Source: Solobacterium sp. (GTDB lineage: Bacteria > Bacillota_I > Bacilli_A > Erysipelotrichales > Erysipelotrichaceae). Taken from it: 39,159 nucleotides of DNA. How positions within the stretch are numbered: position 1 is the first letter of the stretch; each line of letters begins with the position of its first letter. The stretch is taken from positions 1 to 39,159 of the forward strand of contig JAFWCM010000039.1 in NCBI GenBank assembly GCA_017536885.1. Reading direction: 5' to 3'. The notes beneath the pieces are model-generated. The model had not been told where the DNA came from. It made no database searches and worked only from the letters and a program-made list of their open reading frames with translations. Position numbers and translations under genes: made by a program. This document shows positions 32,979 through 39,159 of the stretch, piece after piece.

Positions 32979-33839
32979 CTATACCGCGATCAATTCTTCT
33001 GCGGTACTGAGATTTTGCCGGAATGCACGGTAGTTTTTCGTTTCCGCCTCACGGCAATAGACCGCAAACTCCACGATTTCAAAGCGGTTCAGATAATTTT
33101 TCAGTTCTTCATCAAACGCCTTTGAAACAAGATCGGGATCGTTGTGAAAGGCGCCGCAGCCAAACGCACCCAGCACCAGAATCTCCGCTTTTCGAAACGC
33201 CGCGATTTCGAGAATCCTGCGGATCCGGCTGCGGTAAACAGCAGAGAGTTTTTCATCAAGCGCAGGATCAGAACCTCTGTGATATTCCCGGCCGAGTTTC
33301 GGGGCGGCACAGGTGATCACATCTACTGATACAAATTCCTCTTCCTTCAGGCGCTCGGGCAGCGCTTCGTCGGTTTTGCAGATGAGGATGCCGGGCGAAT
33401 AAATACAGGCATCGGTATAGAGGGGATCCATTGCTTTGCGGTTTACAAGATAATACCGATTCCAGAGATCCTCCTGATCCAGCGTGCCGTACAATGTCGA
33501 ACAGCGGCAGAGGCATTCCTCCTGTGCACTTGCCCCTAGAATTACCCCGCCGCCGGGATTGACGGCCGAGGCGAAGTTGAGCACGGCGATTTTCTTTCCC
33601 GGGTTTTCCTTATGAAGCCGCATTGCCGCTTCAAACGTCCGTGCTCCGCTCAGAAAGATCTTCGCCGGCTCGCTGCGCTTTTCTGCCGGAAGCGGTATCT
33701 CTTCGTCCGCCTGGTACAGCACGGTTTCGGCAATGCTTTTGTTTTGCGCTTTGTTTAGCGTTCTGTTTTCCTCAATATATGACAGGGTATCGGCGAACAC
33801 CTCTGCCAGGGAATGATTTCGTTTCGGATTATGATTCAT
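32979..33839 (-). CDS. Bacterial-type poly(ADP-ribose) glycohydrolase (TIGR02452/DUF2263 family)
   Basis: 286 aa. A macrodomain-fold hydrolase that removes ADP-ribose chains from proteins or other targets. The catalytic signature is intact: NFASAVNPGGG (residues 88-98) followed by QEE at 106-108. The neighbouring LCRCSTLYGTL and VITCAAP strings are also typical. The start has AAAGGAGGG just upstream. No ADP-ribosyltransferase is seen in the window, so the modification it reverses would come from elsewhere (another locus, a phage or a competitor's toxin). It stands in an operon with HIRAN, J-domain-like and Sel1-repeat genes, which gives a nucleic-acid or protein-repair flavour. Confidence 0.9.
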   Translation of the reverse strand: MNHNPKRNHSLAEVFADTLSYIEENRTLNKAQNKSIAETVLYQADEEIPLPAEKRSEPAKIFLSGARTFEAAMRLHKENPGKKIAVLNFASAVNPGGGVILGASAQEECLCRCSTLYGTLDQEDLWNRYYLVNRKAMDPLYTDACIYSPGILICKTDEALPERLKEEEFVSVDVITCAAPKLGREYHRGSDPALDEKLSAVYRSRIRRILEIAAFRKAEILVLGAFGCGAFHNDPDLVSKAFDEELKNYLNRFEIVEFAVYCREAETKNYRAFRQNLSTAEELIAV

Positions 33840-33886
33840 CTGTTACCCTCCTTTCTCCGCTTTTCACGCGGTCCATGCATGCATAT

Positions 33887-34279
33887 TCAGTAATCCACCA
33901 GGTAGATGCCGATCCTGACCCGGTAAAAGCCGTCTGCTTCCCTTGCGGAGATGACCTTTGCGATTAAAAGCTTGCCGGCATCCATCAGCCGTGAAAAGAT
34001 CAGATTGTCTCTCTCCGGAATATACCCCAGCTTCTGTTTCCGGGCATTCAGTATCACAATCGCCTGATCATCATAGCGGTTGTTTTCTCTCTGCAGGATC
34101 AGCTTCTCGTTTTCTTCCAGTGCCTCATAGACGGAGTTGTCTTCCGCAAAGGAAGTCCCGGAGATATTGGTGTCAAACAGGTGAATTTCCTTTACCAGGG
34201 GTTTCAGAATCTCTCCAAGACGCCTCTCTTCCACCACTGCAAGCAGATCCTCTTTTCGTACAGTCAGTTCCTGTCTCAT
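33887..34279 (-). CDS. HIRAN-domain protein
   Basis: 130 aa. Residues about 35-128 form a HIRAN domain: GTSFAEDNSVYEAL, LILQRENNRYDDQAIVILNA, LGYIPERDNLIFSRLMDAG. HIRAN is a small beta-barrel that in helicases such as HLTF binds 3' single-stranded DNA ends. Bacterial stand-alone forms are of unknown role. Its start overlaps the stop of the J-domain-like gene (ATGA). A second HIRAN protein is encoded at the start of the operon. Confidence 0.83.
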   Translation of the reverse strand: MRQELTVRKEDLLAVVEERRLGEILKPLVKEIHLFDTNISGTSFAEDNSVYEALEENEKLILQRENNRYDDQAIVILNARKQKLGYIPERDNLIFSRLMDAGKLLIAKVISAREADGFYRVRIGIYLVDY

Positions 34280-35043
34280 GCGTACATCTCCTGAATCGGA
34301 AAGGAATTCAGAATCTCGCTGAGTTCCCCGGAATACTGTTCGTATTCCCGGATCTCCTTCTGAAGTTCCTCCCTTCTCTTAGTTCTCTTTCTGTCATCAG
34401 TCAGATCAAAGCGGTAGGTGTACGGACTGGTCGAAAGAATCCGCTCGATCTCCTTTTCCAATTGTCTGATCTTCTCCTCGATTCCCGGTATGATATGCAT
34501 GCCGCACGAAATTCCCTGTTTCTCCAGTCTGCTGTTCACCAATGTCTCCAGCTCTTCCAGCTCCTGAAGATGATTACATCGGTAGGCGATCACAATCCGG
34601 TTCCAGTATCCCTGAAGTACCGAATCCTCAGCCAGATCCGGGCGCATATCCGGATGAATCATTCTCGCCAGGCGATAGTAGATCTCCTTGATTCGGCGGG
34701 CATCTTCCCGGCTCACCAGCCTGGCATCCCTGGCATTTCGGACCGATTCTTTCAGCTGTTTCAGGGATTGTTCGTATTCTTCCATCTCCCGGCGGACCGC
34801 CGCTTCCATCTCACTTGCGCGGATCTTCTTTCCGAGGTTTACGCACTTCTGACAATAGGCGATGATCTTTTTCTTCCGGATACATTCGATTTTCTTTAAG
34901 AATGCTTCGGTAAGAAGCTCTCCGAATTCGCGAAGATACTCGTCGTAATACTGGTTTGCCTCCCGGCGCAGGTTTTCCTTTTTCAGAAGCAGTTCTTCAT
35001 ACAGAATATATGACGCATTTCCTGACCTAATGATCTCTTCCAT
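34276..35043 (-). CDS. Coiled-coil protein with J-domain-like HPD motif
   Basis: 255 aa, strongly helical and charged. The central segment RIKEIYYRLARMIHPDMRPD contains the HPD tripeptide at residues 130-132 in a helix-loop-helix typical of a J-domain, followed by a third helix (YWNRIVIAYRCNHLQELEEL). This suggests it stimulates an Hsp70 (DnaK). Long coiled coils flank it (about 15-105 and 180-245). The Gly/Phe region and zinc fingers of DnaJ are absent, so it is a specialised J-protein. It overlaps both neighbours: 17 bases with the Sel1 gene and 4 bases with the HIRAN gene. Confidence 0.75.
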   Translation of the reverse strand: MEEIIRSGNASYILYEELLLKKENLRREANQYYDEYLREFGELLTEAFLKKIECIRKKKIIAYCQKCVNLGKKIRASEMEAAVRREMEEYEQSLKQLKESVRNARDARLVSREDARRIKEIYYRLARMIHPDMRPDLAEDSVLQGYWNRIVIAYRCNHLQELEELETLVNSRLEKQGISCGMHIIPGIEEKIRQLEKEIERILSTSPYTYRFDLTDDRKRTKRREELQKEIREYEQYSGELSEILNSFPIQEMYA

Positions 35044-35926
35044 GGTTTACCTCCACGTCATAGATTTCTCTGCTCAGGGCATAGAACGGCTTTCCGCTGA
35101 CCTTCGCCTTCTGAAACAGATCGTTGACGCTGCGGTAACAGCACCCTTCAAACCGGACTGCGGTTCTTCCCTCATCCGGAAAAGAGGAGATGCGGTATTT
35201 CTTTCTTTGATACCGGAAGCTCACGTCATTCGGTTCTTTCAGAAGATAGAACAGATCAAATACATCCAGATCGGAATAGTCCACGGGAATCAGGGCATAG
35301 AGATCATTGACCAGCCATTCCATGACATTGATGTCGCCGAAGAATCCGTTGTATCTGAGGCTGACGGCAAGGTCTTCCTTTGCCCGCAGATACAGATTCA
35401 CCGCTTCTTCCGTCTTCCCCTCTTCCGCCCGGATTGCGGCAAGGCGCGTGCAGATACCGGGAAGTTCTATAAACGAATATTCATCATCCTTATGTTGTTC
35501 GTACAGCTCTTCGATCATGCGGCGGTACGTTTCCTCATTTTTTTCTACAAAGAACCCATGGTGATACATATCTGCCAGCTTCCGTTTCGCGCTGGTTTCT
35601 CCCAGCTGCGCAGCTTCGGAATAATACCTGAATGCCTTCTCATAATCCACTGTCCCGGTACGCCCGTAATACCAGATATAGCCCAGGCAGGTGCTGATTT
35701 CACGATCGCCGAGTTCATATGTCTTTTCGTAGTATTTCAGGGCAAGATCATACTTTTTTTCCCCGTAGTAATACGCGCCGAGGTCTGACGTATACCAGGG
35801 ATCACCGGTTTCTTTCACAAGAAACTCCGTGATCTCGATCAGGGCATCCTCATTGGTATGATCGTGATCCCAGTGAATTTCCCGCTTGTATTTTTCGTAC
35901 AGTTTTCGTGCCTCTTCGATCGTCAT
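35027..35926 (-). CDS. Sel1/TPR-like repeat protein
   Basis: 299 aa. Repeats of about 35 residues run through the first half: WYTSDLGAYYYGEKKYDLAL, STCLGYIWYYGRTGTVDYEK, SAKRKLADMYHHGFFVEKNE and TRLAAIRAEEGKTEEAVNLY. These are Sel1-like/TPR helix pairs used for protein contacts. The C-terminal 110 residues form a beta-rich module (FRYQRKKYRISSFPDEGRTA) that I cannot name. Soluble; no signal peptide. Overlap with the J-domain-like gene suggests they form a complex, perhaps a chaperone adaptor. Confidence 0.8.
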   Translation of the reverse strand: MTIEEARKLYEKYKREIHWDHDHTNEDALIEITEFLVKETGDPWYTSDLGAYYYGEKKYDLALKYYEKTYELGDREISTCLGYIWYYGRTGTVDYEKAFRYYSEAAQLGETSAKRKLADMYHHGFFVEKNEETYRRMIEELYEQHKDDEYSFIELPGICTRLAAIRAEEGKTEEAVNLYLRAKEDLAVSLRYNGFFGDINVMEWLVNDLYALIPVDYSDLDVFDLFYLLKEPNDVSFRYQRKKYRISSFPDEGRTAVRFEGCCYRSVNDLFQKAKVSGKPFYALSREIYDVEVNHGRDH

Positions 35927-35955
35927 CCTTTTTTCTTTTCCTCTCTGCCGTTTTT

Positions 35956-36276
35956 TCAGGCGGTCTTCTTCTCTTCTGCTTTCCGGTCAGTAAGAAGCTC
36001 CGCAATCGCAATGTCATTGATTATGAAACGGACAGTACAGGCCGCTTCAGAATCGAAATCACGATAGATATATCCGGCGGAATGACAGCCATGGGCCACG
36101 CTTGCACAGCTGTTGGCCACATATCCTACCCTGGTTCCTTTTTCTGAATACACACTGATGCTTTCGTCATCGTAACTATTGGGTTCCTTTTTCAGAACAA
36201 GCTTCATTCCCACCGATATAAAGTCGGCGGACATGAAGTCATCCAGATGTGAAATCGTAATATATGTTTCGGTCAT
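35956..36276 (-). CDS. Second HIRAN-like small protein
   Basis: 106 aa from the ATG at 36276, chosen because AAAGGAGG lies seven bases upstream; the longer frame to 36363 has no such site. The core KLVLKKEPNSYDDESISVYS followed by GTRVGYVANS is the HIRAN signature (L.rEp.N.yD..Ai.V ... GYvp). It is shorter than the other HIRAN protein of the operon. A cysteine/histidine cluster (CASVAHGCHS) near residues 60-75 may bind a metal. It is the first gene of the operon, with 29 bases to the next start. Confidence 0.75.
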   Translation of the reverse strand: MTETYITISHLDDFMSADFISVGMKLVLKKEPNSYDDESISVYSEKGTRVGYVANSCASVAHGCHSAGYIYRDFDSEAACTVRFIINDIAIAELLTDRKAEEKKTA

Positions 36277-36536
36277 ATCTGAACCTCCTTTCCCTGATGC
36301 ACTATTACAGTAGAATTGCGCAGATACAAAAAAAACGCCTGTCATCAATGAAAACTTTTTCACAGATACAGTTCATACCCGGATTCAAGACAATAACAAC
36401 CGCAATACGCCGCCTGGAAAGAACGGCCCTTCAGCGATCGGAAGGAATCGCCATGATTCACTTTCCGGGAAGCACCGGAAACATGCATGCAAAGAAGGAG
36501 TACAGTTTAACCAGACACATTGAAATGCATGTGCGG

Positions 36537-36559
36537 CTGCCGCTCAGCAGGCAGTTTTT
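36537..36559 (+). terminator. Orphan terminator hairpin
   Basis: CTGCC (36537-36541), 8-nt loop, GGCAG (36550-36554), TTTTT. No gene ends just before it; it may end an unrecognised small RNA or protect the downstream promoter. Confidence 0.5.
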
Positions 36560-36615
36560 CATCTTCCCTTCCAAACCTCAAACGCCGTATGTTTCTGAAA
36601 CATCAACCAGCCCAT

Positions 36616-36637
36616 AAAACACAGGTAAAACACAGGT
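36616..36637 (+). repeat. Two perfect tandem copies of an 11-bp sequence
   Basis: AAAACACAGGT repeated without spacer (36616-36626, 36627-36637), 70 bp before the start of the double-glycine gene. An 11-bp period places both copies on the same DNA face, as for direct-repeat operators. Confidence 0.6.
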
Positions 36638-36706
36638 GAATTATATTGAAAACTGAATGTCCGGAATCTGACTTTTACGTATAAAAGATTAGGAAGGGTT
36701 TTTCAT

Positions 36707-36967
36707 ATGGAAGATAAAGAAATACTCAATATTATTGAACAGCGCCGGAAGGCAGATCCGGCATTTCGGGAAAAATATGATTTGTTTTTTGCAAAACGCA
36801 GCGGGAAAGCAAAACTGTCTGACGATGACCTGGACGTAGTGAACGGAGGGTTCTACGATGAGACACAATGTCCCAACTGCAAAGAAGGCACTCTGACCAC
36901 CTGGACCATGGGTATCTGGAGTTACTGCAATAAGTGCAAGTACACCGAATGGGGCAGAGGCTGGTAA
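36707..36967 (+). CDS. Small protein with double-glycine leader-like N-terminus and zinc-ribbon tail
   Basis: 86 aa. The N-terminal 49 residues resemble a Nif11/bacteriocin-type leader: a helical start (ILNIIEQRRKADPAF) ending in KLSDDDLDVVNGG, the L-x-x-x-[DE]-L-[DE]-x-V-x-GG pattern that C39 peptidases cleave. The 38 residues after GG (FYDETQCPNCKEGTLTTWTM and on to CNKC...GRGW) contain CPNC and CNKC, a zinc-ribbon pair. So it can be read as a peptide precursor or as a small zinc protein that kept a leader-like N-terminus. No peptidase, ABC exporter or modification enzyme is encoded in the window. AGGAAGGG lies 12 bases before the ATG, and a terminator follows at 37083. Base composition is more AT-rich than its neighbours. 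Confidence 0.68.
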   Translation: MEDKEILNIIEQRRKADPAFREKYDLFFAKRSGKAKLSDDDLDVVNGGFYDETQCPNCKEGTLTTWTMGIWSYCNKCKYTEWGRGW

Positions 36968-37082
36968 TGATCGGATTCAGCCAGTAAGAAAACGGAAAAG
37001 CGCCGAATGAACATCTGCGCTGCACTTCCCGGCATGCCGGCCGGATCACCGGTCACACCGAAATGATCTGCGATGCAAAGAG

Positions 37083-37106
37083 AGCGGGAAATCCTGCTTT
37101 CTTTTT
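37083..37106 (+). terminator. Terminator after the leader-like gene
   Basis: AGCGGG, AAAT loop, CCTGCT (one G-T pair), then TTCTTTTTC. Confidence 0.65.
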
Positions 37107-37381
37107 CTCTGAGCCTGATCCCGCAGGATCATTCGTCTTCTCTATGCAGAGACTGATCGAAAGAAGGCAGGGGAGCTCTCGCCCATTTTCCCTTCTAATC
37201 CGATGCTCGCTTCGCTCCGGGATTGCATGATTTCCTTCCTTTCCTCCTCTTTTTCGTCCGTATCAGAGAAACCGCATCAGAGTTCAGCCCCTGGGCTGTG
37301 AAAAAAGCATATAACCGGATCATCCCTTTCCAAGCTGCAGTTCAGCCGCCGGCAGACATGCGCACCCTGTCTCTTTTTGGA

Positions 37382-37387
37382 TATAAT
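37382..37387 (+). promoter_or_regulatory. -10 element of the GyrI-like gene
   Basis: Perfect TATAAT 40 bases before the ATG at 37428; no good -35 at the standard distance. Confidence 0.4.
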
Positions 37388-37427
37388 ATGATATGGATAT
37401 ATACATTCATCAGGAGAGGTGTGTTTC

Positions 37428-37934
37428 ATGGACGTTGTCTTCGAAAAGAAAAGCGCTATGACATTCATCGGCTGTCACACCTGGATTCCTTACGGCCAGG
37501 ATCAGCTCAGCAATCCGGAATTCCGGGACGAAGAGTATCACAGAGCCATTCAGCGGCTCATGGAAGACGCGGCGTCTTCCGCCTCGGGGAAACAGGCAAT
37601 GACTGATAACAGCATCGGGAAGTATGCGATCTCTTTGCAGTCAAAGCAGGGATTTTTCTGCTGGGTCGCCGGTCTCTATCAGGGCGGGGAGGTTCCCGAA
37701 GGGTTTGGCCTGTATTTTTTCCCGGAATGCACCTGGGCGGTATTCTCCGAAATGGGTCCGCTCCTACAGACCATTCATGCCCTGTATGATGAAGTGACGG
37801 AGAAATGGATCAGCACAGAAGGAGCGAAGCTTCACGCCGACAGTAGGACAATTGTGGAGATGTACTTCGGAAAGGATCCGAAGTCAGAAGACTGCCGATC
37901 AGAAATCTGGGTTCCGATTCATCCCGAACATTGA
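37428..37934 (+). CDS. GyrI-like (AraC effector-binding type) protein
   Basis: 168 aa from the ATG at 37428 (AGGAGAGGTG upstream). The protein has the GyrI-like small-molecule-binding fold as a stand-alone domain: an opening strand VVFEKKSAMTFIGCHTWIP, a middle FFCWVAGLYQGGEVPEGFGL, the WAVFSEMGPLLQTIHALYDE element and a closing SEIWVPIHP strand. In AraC- and MerR-type activators this module binds cationic or aromatic drugs; stand-alone forms act as sequestering proteins or may hydrolyse ligands. There is no DNA-binding domain. Single gene between a leader-like peptide gene and the PSD-like gene. Confidence 0.8.
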   Translation: MDVVFEKKSAMTFIGCHTWIPYGQDQLSNPEFRDEEYHRAIQRLMEDAASSASGKQAMTDNSIGKYAISLQSKQGFFCWVAGLYQGGEVPEGFGLYFFPECTWAVFSEMGPLLQTIHALYDEVTEKWISTEGAKLHADSRTIVEMYFGKDPKSEDCRSEIWVPIHPEH

Positions 37935-38028
37935 ACCTACGGTCCATACTCAGAAGTTCCCGGGTGATCTGCTGCCTGCTCATTCACTGCGGACTTCCTT
38001 TTCATTTATCTGCAGTACAGCTTTTTAC

Positions 38029-38037
38029 TGCTATAAT
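38029..38037 (+). promoter_or_regulatory. Extended -10 promoter of the PSD-like gene
   Basis: TGCTATAAT: TGn followed by a perfect TATAAT (38032-38037), 55 bases before the ATG. Extended -10 promoters need no strong -35. Confidence 0.55.
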
Positions 38038-38092
38038 CCTGATAGGAGCCAAACTTTTTTTACAAAAATAACAATTCGGAAAGGAGCTGTAT

Positions 38093-39159
38093 ATGAAAGG
38101 CTATCTGAACCATCTGATTTCCATGATTCTCTGTGTCGTTCTGACAATTGCGACCGGATTCATAGCCCCGAATCCAACACCGGCACCGGCACCGCAGCCT
38201 GCCGTGACAGTTTCCCAGAACAGTGAACACAGTGTTTCCGCACAGGAATTGAAGAGAATTCTGGAAAGCGATCCCGAACTGATGAAACTCATGGAAAAAT
38301 CCATTGCCAAAGCACACGAGATCAATCCGGATCCAAATACAAATCCGGTGAGCAGTGTGGAGAAATTCTATGATTTTCTCGACTGGGTCGTGAAGGCTGT
38401 CCCGTGGAGAGTGCTGAAAAACGCTGACTATCCAACGATCTATGATCACATCGATATGGGAGTGGATTGTCTCTGGTTCCTTCTGGATCAGCCGCTGGAG
38501 GAGCTCGAAGGAAAAGGATATTACTATCCCACTCTTCAGTATCACGAACCTATCGCTTCCTGGTGTAAAACACATTCCGATGACTGGGGTGCCTTCCTCT
38601 CCAGCGAAGAAAGCTGGAATGATGAATACTATGAAACCATAAAAAATGATCCCAGCATGAACATGCAGTATGGCTGGTACGCAGATCACAATATCTGGCA
38701 TTCCTTCAATGACTGGTTCTCCAGACATCTCTCTGATCCTTCGGTCCGTCCGATCGCTGACAGTGCGGTTGTCTCGCCGGCGGATTCAAAACCTCAGGGC
38801 ATCTGGAACATCGACGGAGATGGAAATCTGATTCAGAAGGAAGGCGTTGATATCAAATCTGCCAATTTCACTTCCATCAGTCAGCTGATCGGACCAGACA
38901 GCGCATATAAAGACGCATTCAAGGGCGGTACCCTTACGCATACATTTCTCGATGTCAATGACTATCACCGCTATCACTTCCCGGTCAGCGGAAAAATTCT
39001 TGAAGTGCGCAAGATCCCCGGTGTCAACGGAGCCGGAGGGATTACGGAATGGAATCCCGAAAAGAAACGGTACACACTGGCAGATACCATTCCCGGATGG
39101 CAGATGATTGAAACCCGTGACTGCGTCATCATCGATACCGGAGAATATGGCCTTGCGGC
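38093..39159 (+). CDS. Exported phosphatidylserine decarboxylase-like protein, 3' end outside window
   Basis: 355 residues are visible. AAAGGAG lies eight bases before the ATG. An N-terminal signal peptide or anchor (MKGYLNHLISMILCVVLTIA) and a Pro/Ala linker (PNPTPAPAPQPA) precede a domain with phosphatidylserine decarboxylase motifs: FNDWFSRHLSDPSVRPI (family FNxFFxRxLK), VVSPADS (family SPVDG, the catalytic Asp) and THTFLDVNDYHRYHFPVSG (the catalytic His). The self-processing LGST motif, which creates the pyruvoyl cofactor, would lie past the window end, so activity cannot be judged. True Psd converts phosphatidylserine to phosphatidylethanolamine on the cytoplasmic side. An exported form with a long N-terminal extension is unusual and may act on another amino-acid-type substrate. 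Confidence 0.85.
   Translation, partial: MKGYLNHLISMILCVVLTIATGFIAPNPTPAPAPQPAVTVSQNSEHSVSAQELKRILESDPELMKLMEKSIAKAHEINPDPNTNPVSSVEKFYDFLDWVVKAVPWRVLKNADYPTIYDHIDMGVDCLWFLLDQPLEELEGKGYYYPTLQYHEPIASWCKTHSDDWGAFLSSEESWNDEYYETIKNDPSMNMQYGWYADHNIWHSFNDWFSRHLSDPSVRPIADSAVVSPADSKPQGIWNIDGDGNLIQKEGVDIKSANFTSISQLIGPDSAYKDAFKGGTLTHTFLDVNDYHRYHFPVSGKILEVRKIPGVNGAGGITEWNPEKKRYTLADTIPGWQMIETRDCVIIDTGEYGLA

Larger units (their letters stand above)
36277..36706. other. 430-bp divergent intergenic region
   Basis: Holds the leader of the HIRAN operon, a plus-strand hairpin terminator at 36537-36559 with no obvious upstream gene, a TGCATGCA at 36484, and an 11-bp tandem repeat (36616-36637) upstream of the small leader-like gene. 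A 54-codon plus-strand frame at 36453-36617 spans the terminator, so I do not call it. Confidence 0.5.
36968..37427. other. 460-bp intergenic region
   Basis: Contains the terminator of the preceding gene (37083-37106), a purine-rich stretch and a perfect TATAAT at 37382-37387 that is probably the -10 of the GyrI-like gene. No coding region is evident. Confidence 0.5.

Noticed and set aside
36264-36617. A 117-codon rightward frame, including a shorter version with a possible ribosome binding site at 36440
   Set aside because: An intrinsic terminator (36537-36559) lies inside the frame, and the sequence has no protein-like pattern.

Overview
The window looks like a chromosome segment of a low-to-mid G+C Bacillota. 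G+C is a little above 50% by eye, ribosome binding sites are strong AGGAGG types, and there are several lipoproteins, a PASTA lipoprotein and Bacillota-type PTS and NCS2 carriers. The gene style would suit Erysipelotrichia, but no rRNA or marker gene is present, so that placement is an inference. I found no tRNA, rRNA, CRISPR array, transposase or phage structural gene. Both window ends cut a gene: a PAS protein on the left and an exported phosphatidylserine decarboxylase-like protein on the right.

Left part (1-6.4 kb). A partial PAS signalling protein is followed by a leftward cluster of four poorly characterised genes: a 60-aa zinc-ribbon protein, two hypothetical proteins and a small lipoprotein. 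Next is a rightward NCS2 nucleobase permease that is clearly a pseudogene, with two frameshifts and one in-frame stop.

Second-messenger block (5.5-13.1 kb). A leftward operon encodes a tandem periplasmic-binding-domain receptor with degenerate GGDEF and intact EAL, a dCache-HAMP-GGDEF diguanylate cyclase, a second tandem binding-domain receptor that ends in a PAS domain without output, and ManA. It has a recognisable promoter at about 13.1 kb and a terminator after manA. One transcript would therefore make enzymes that both form and break c-di-GMP under extracellular ligand control.

Middle (13.3-20.6 kb). A MATE exporter, a 27-codon membrane-peptide ORF, a ketopantoate reductase (PanE), a Cthe_2159-type beta-helix lipoprotein, a PTS EIIC-like membrane protein without its EIIA/EIIB partners, and a large coiled-coil DUF2325 protein.

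Catabolic block (20.9-30.1 kb). An XRE regulator diverges from a tightly coupled three-gene operon: the aconitase X large and small subunits and an Fe-S flavin enoate reductase of the FadH/BaiCD type. Dehydration followed by enoate reduction is the reading I favour. A perfect palindrome (TAAACCGnCGGTTTA) lies upstream of this operon. A second copy abuts the promoter of a small gene at 28.9 kb that precedes a short-chain dehydrogenase. Between them are a PASTA lipoprotein, a candidate structured RNA and an HD-domain protein.

Right part (30.3-39.2 kb). A 45-codon hydrophobic peptide, a stand-alone FtsK-like ATPase, then a leftward six-gene operon: HIRAN protein, Sel1/TPR repeat protein, J-domain-like protein, second HIRAN protein, bacterial-type poly(ADP-ribose) glycohydrolase and HAD hydrolase. 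It looks like a stress or nucleic-acid/ADP-ribose response set without an obvious described counterpart. After it come a small protein with a double-glycine leader-like N-terminus and a zinc-ribbon tail, a GyrI-like ligand-binding protein and the exported PSD-like enzyme.
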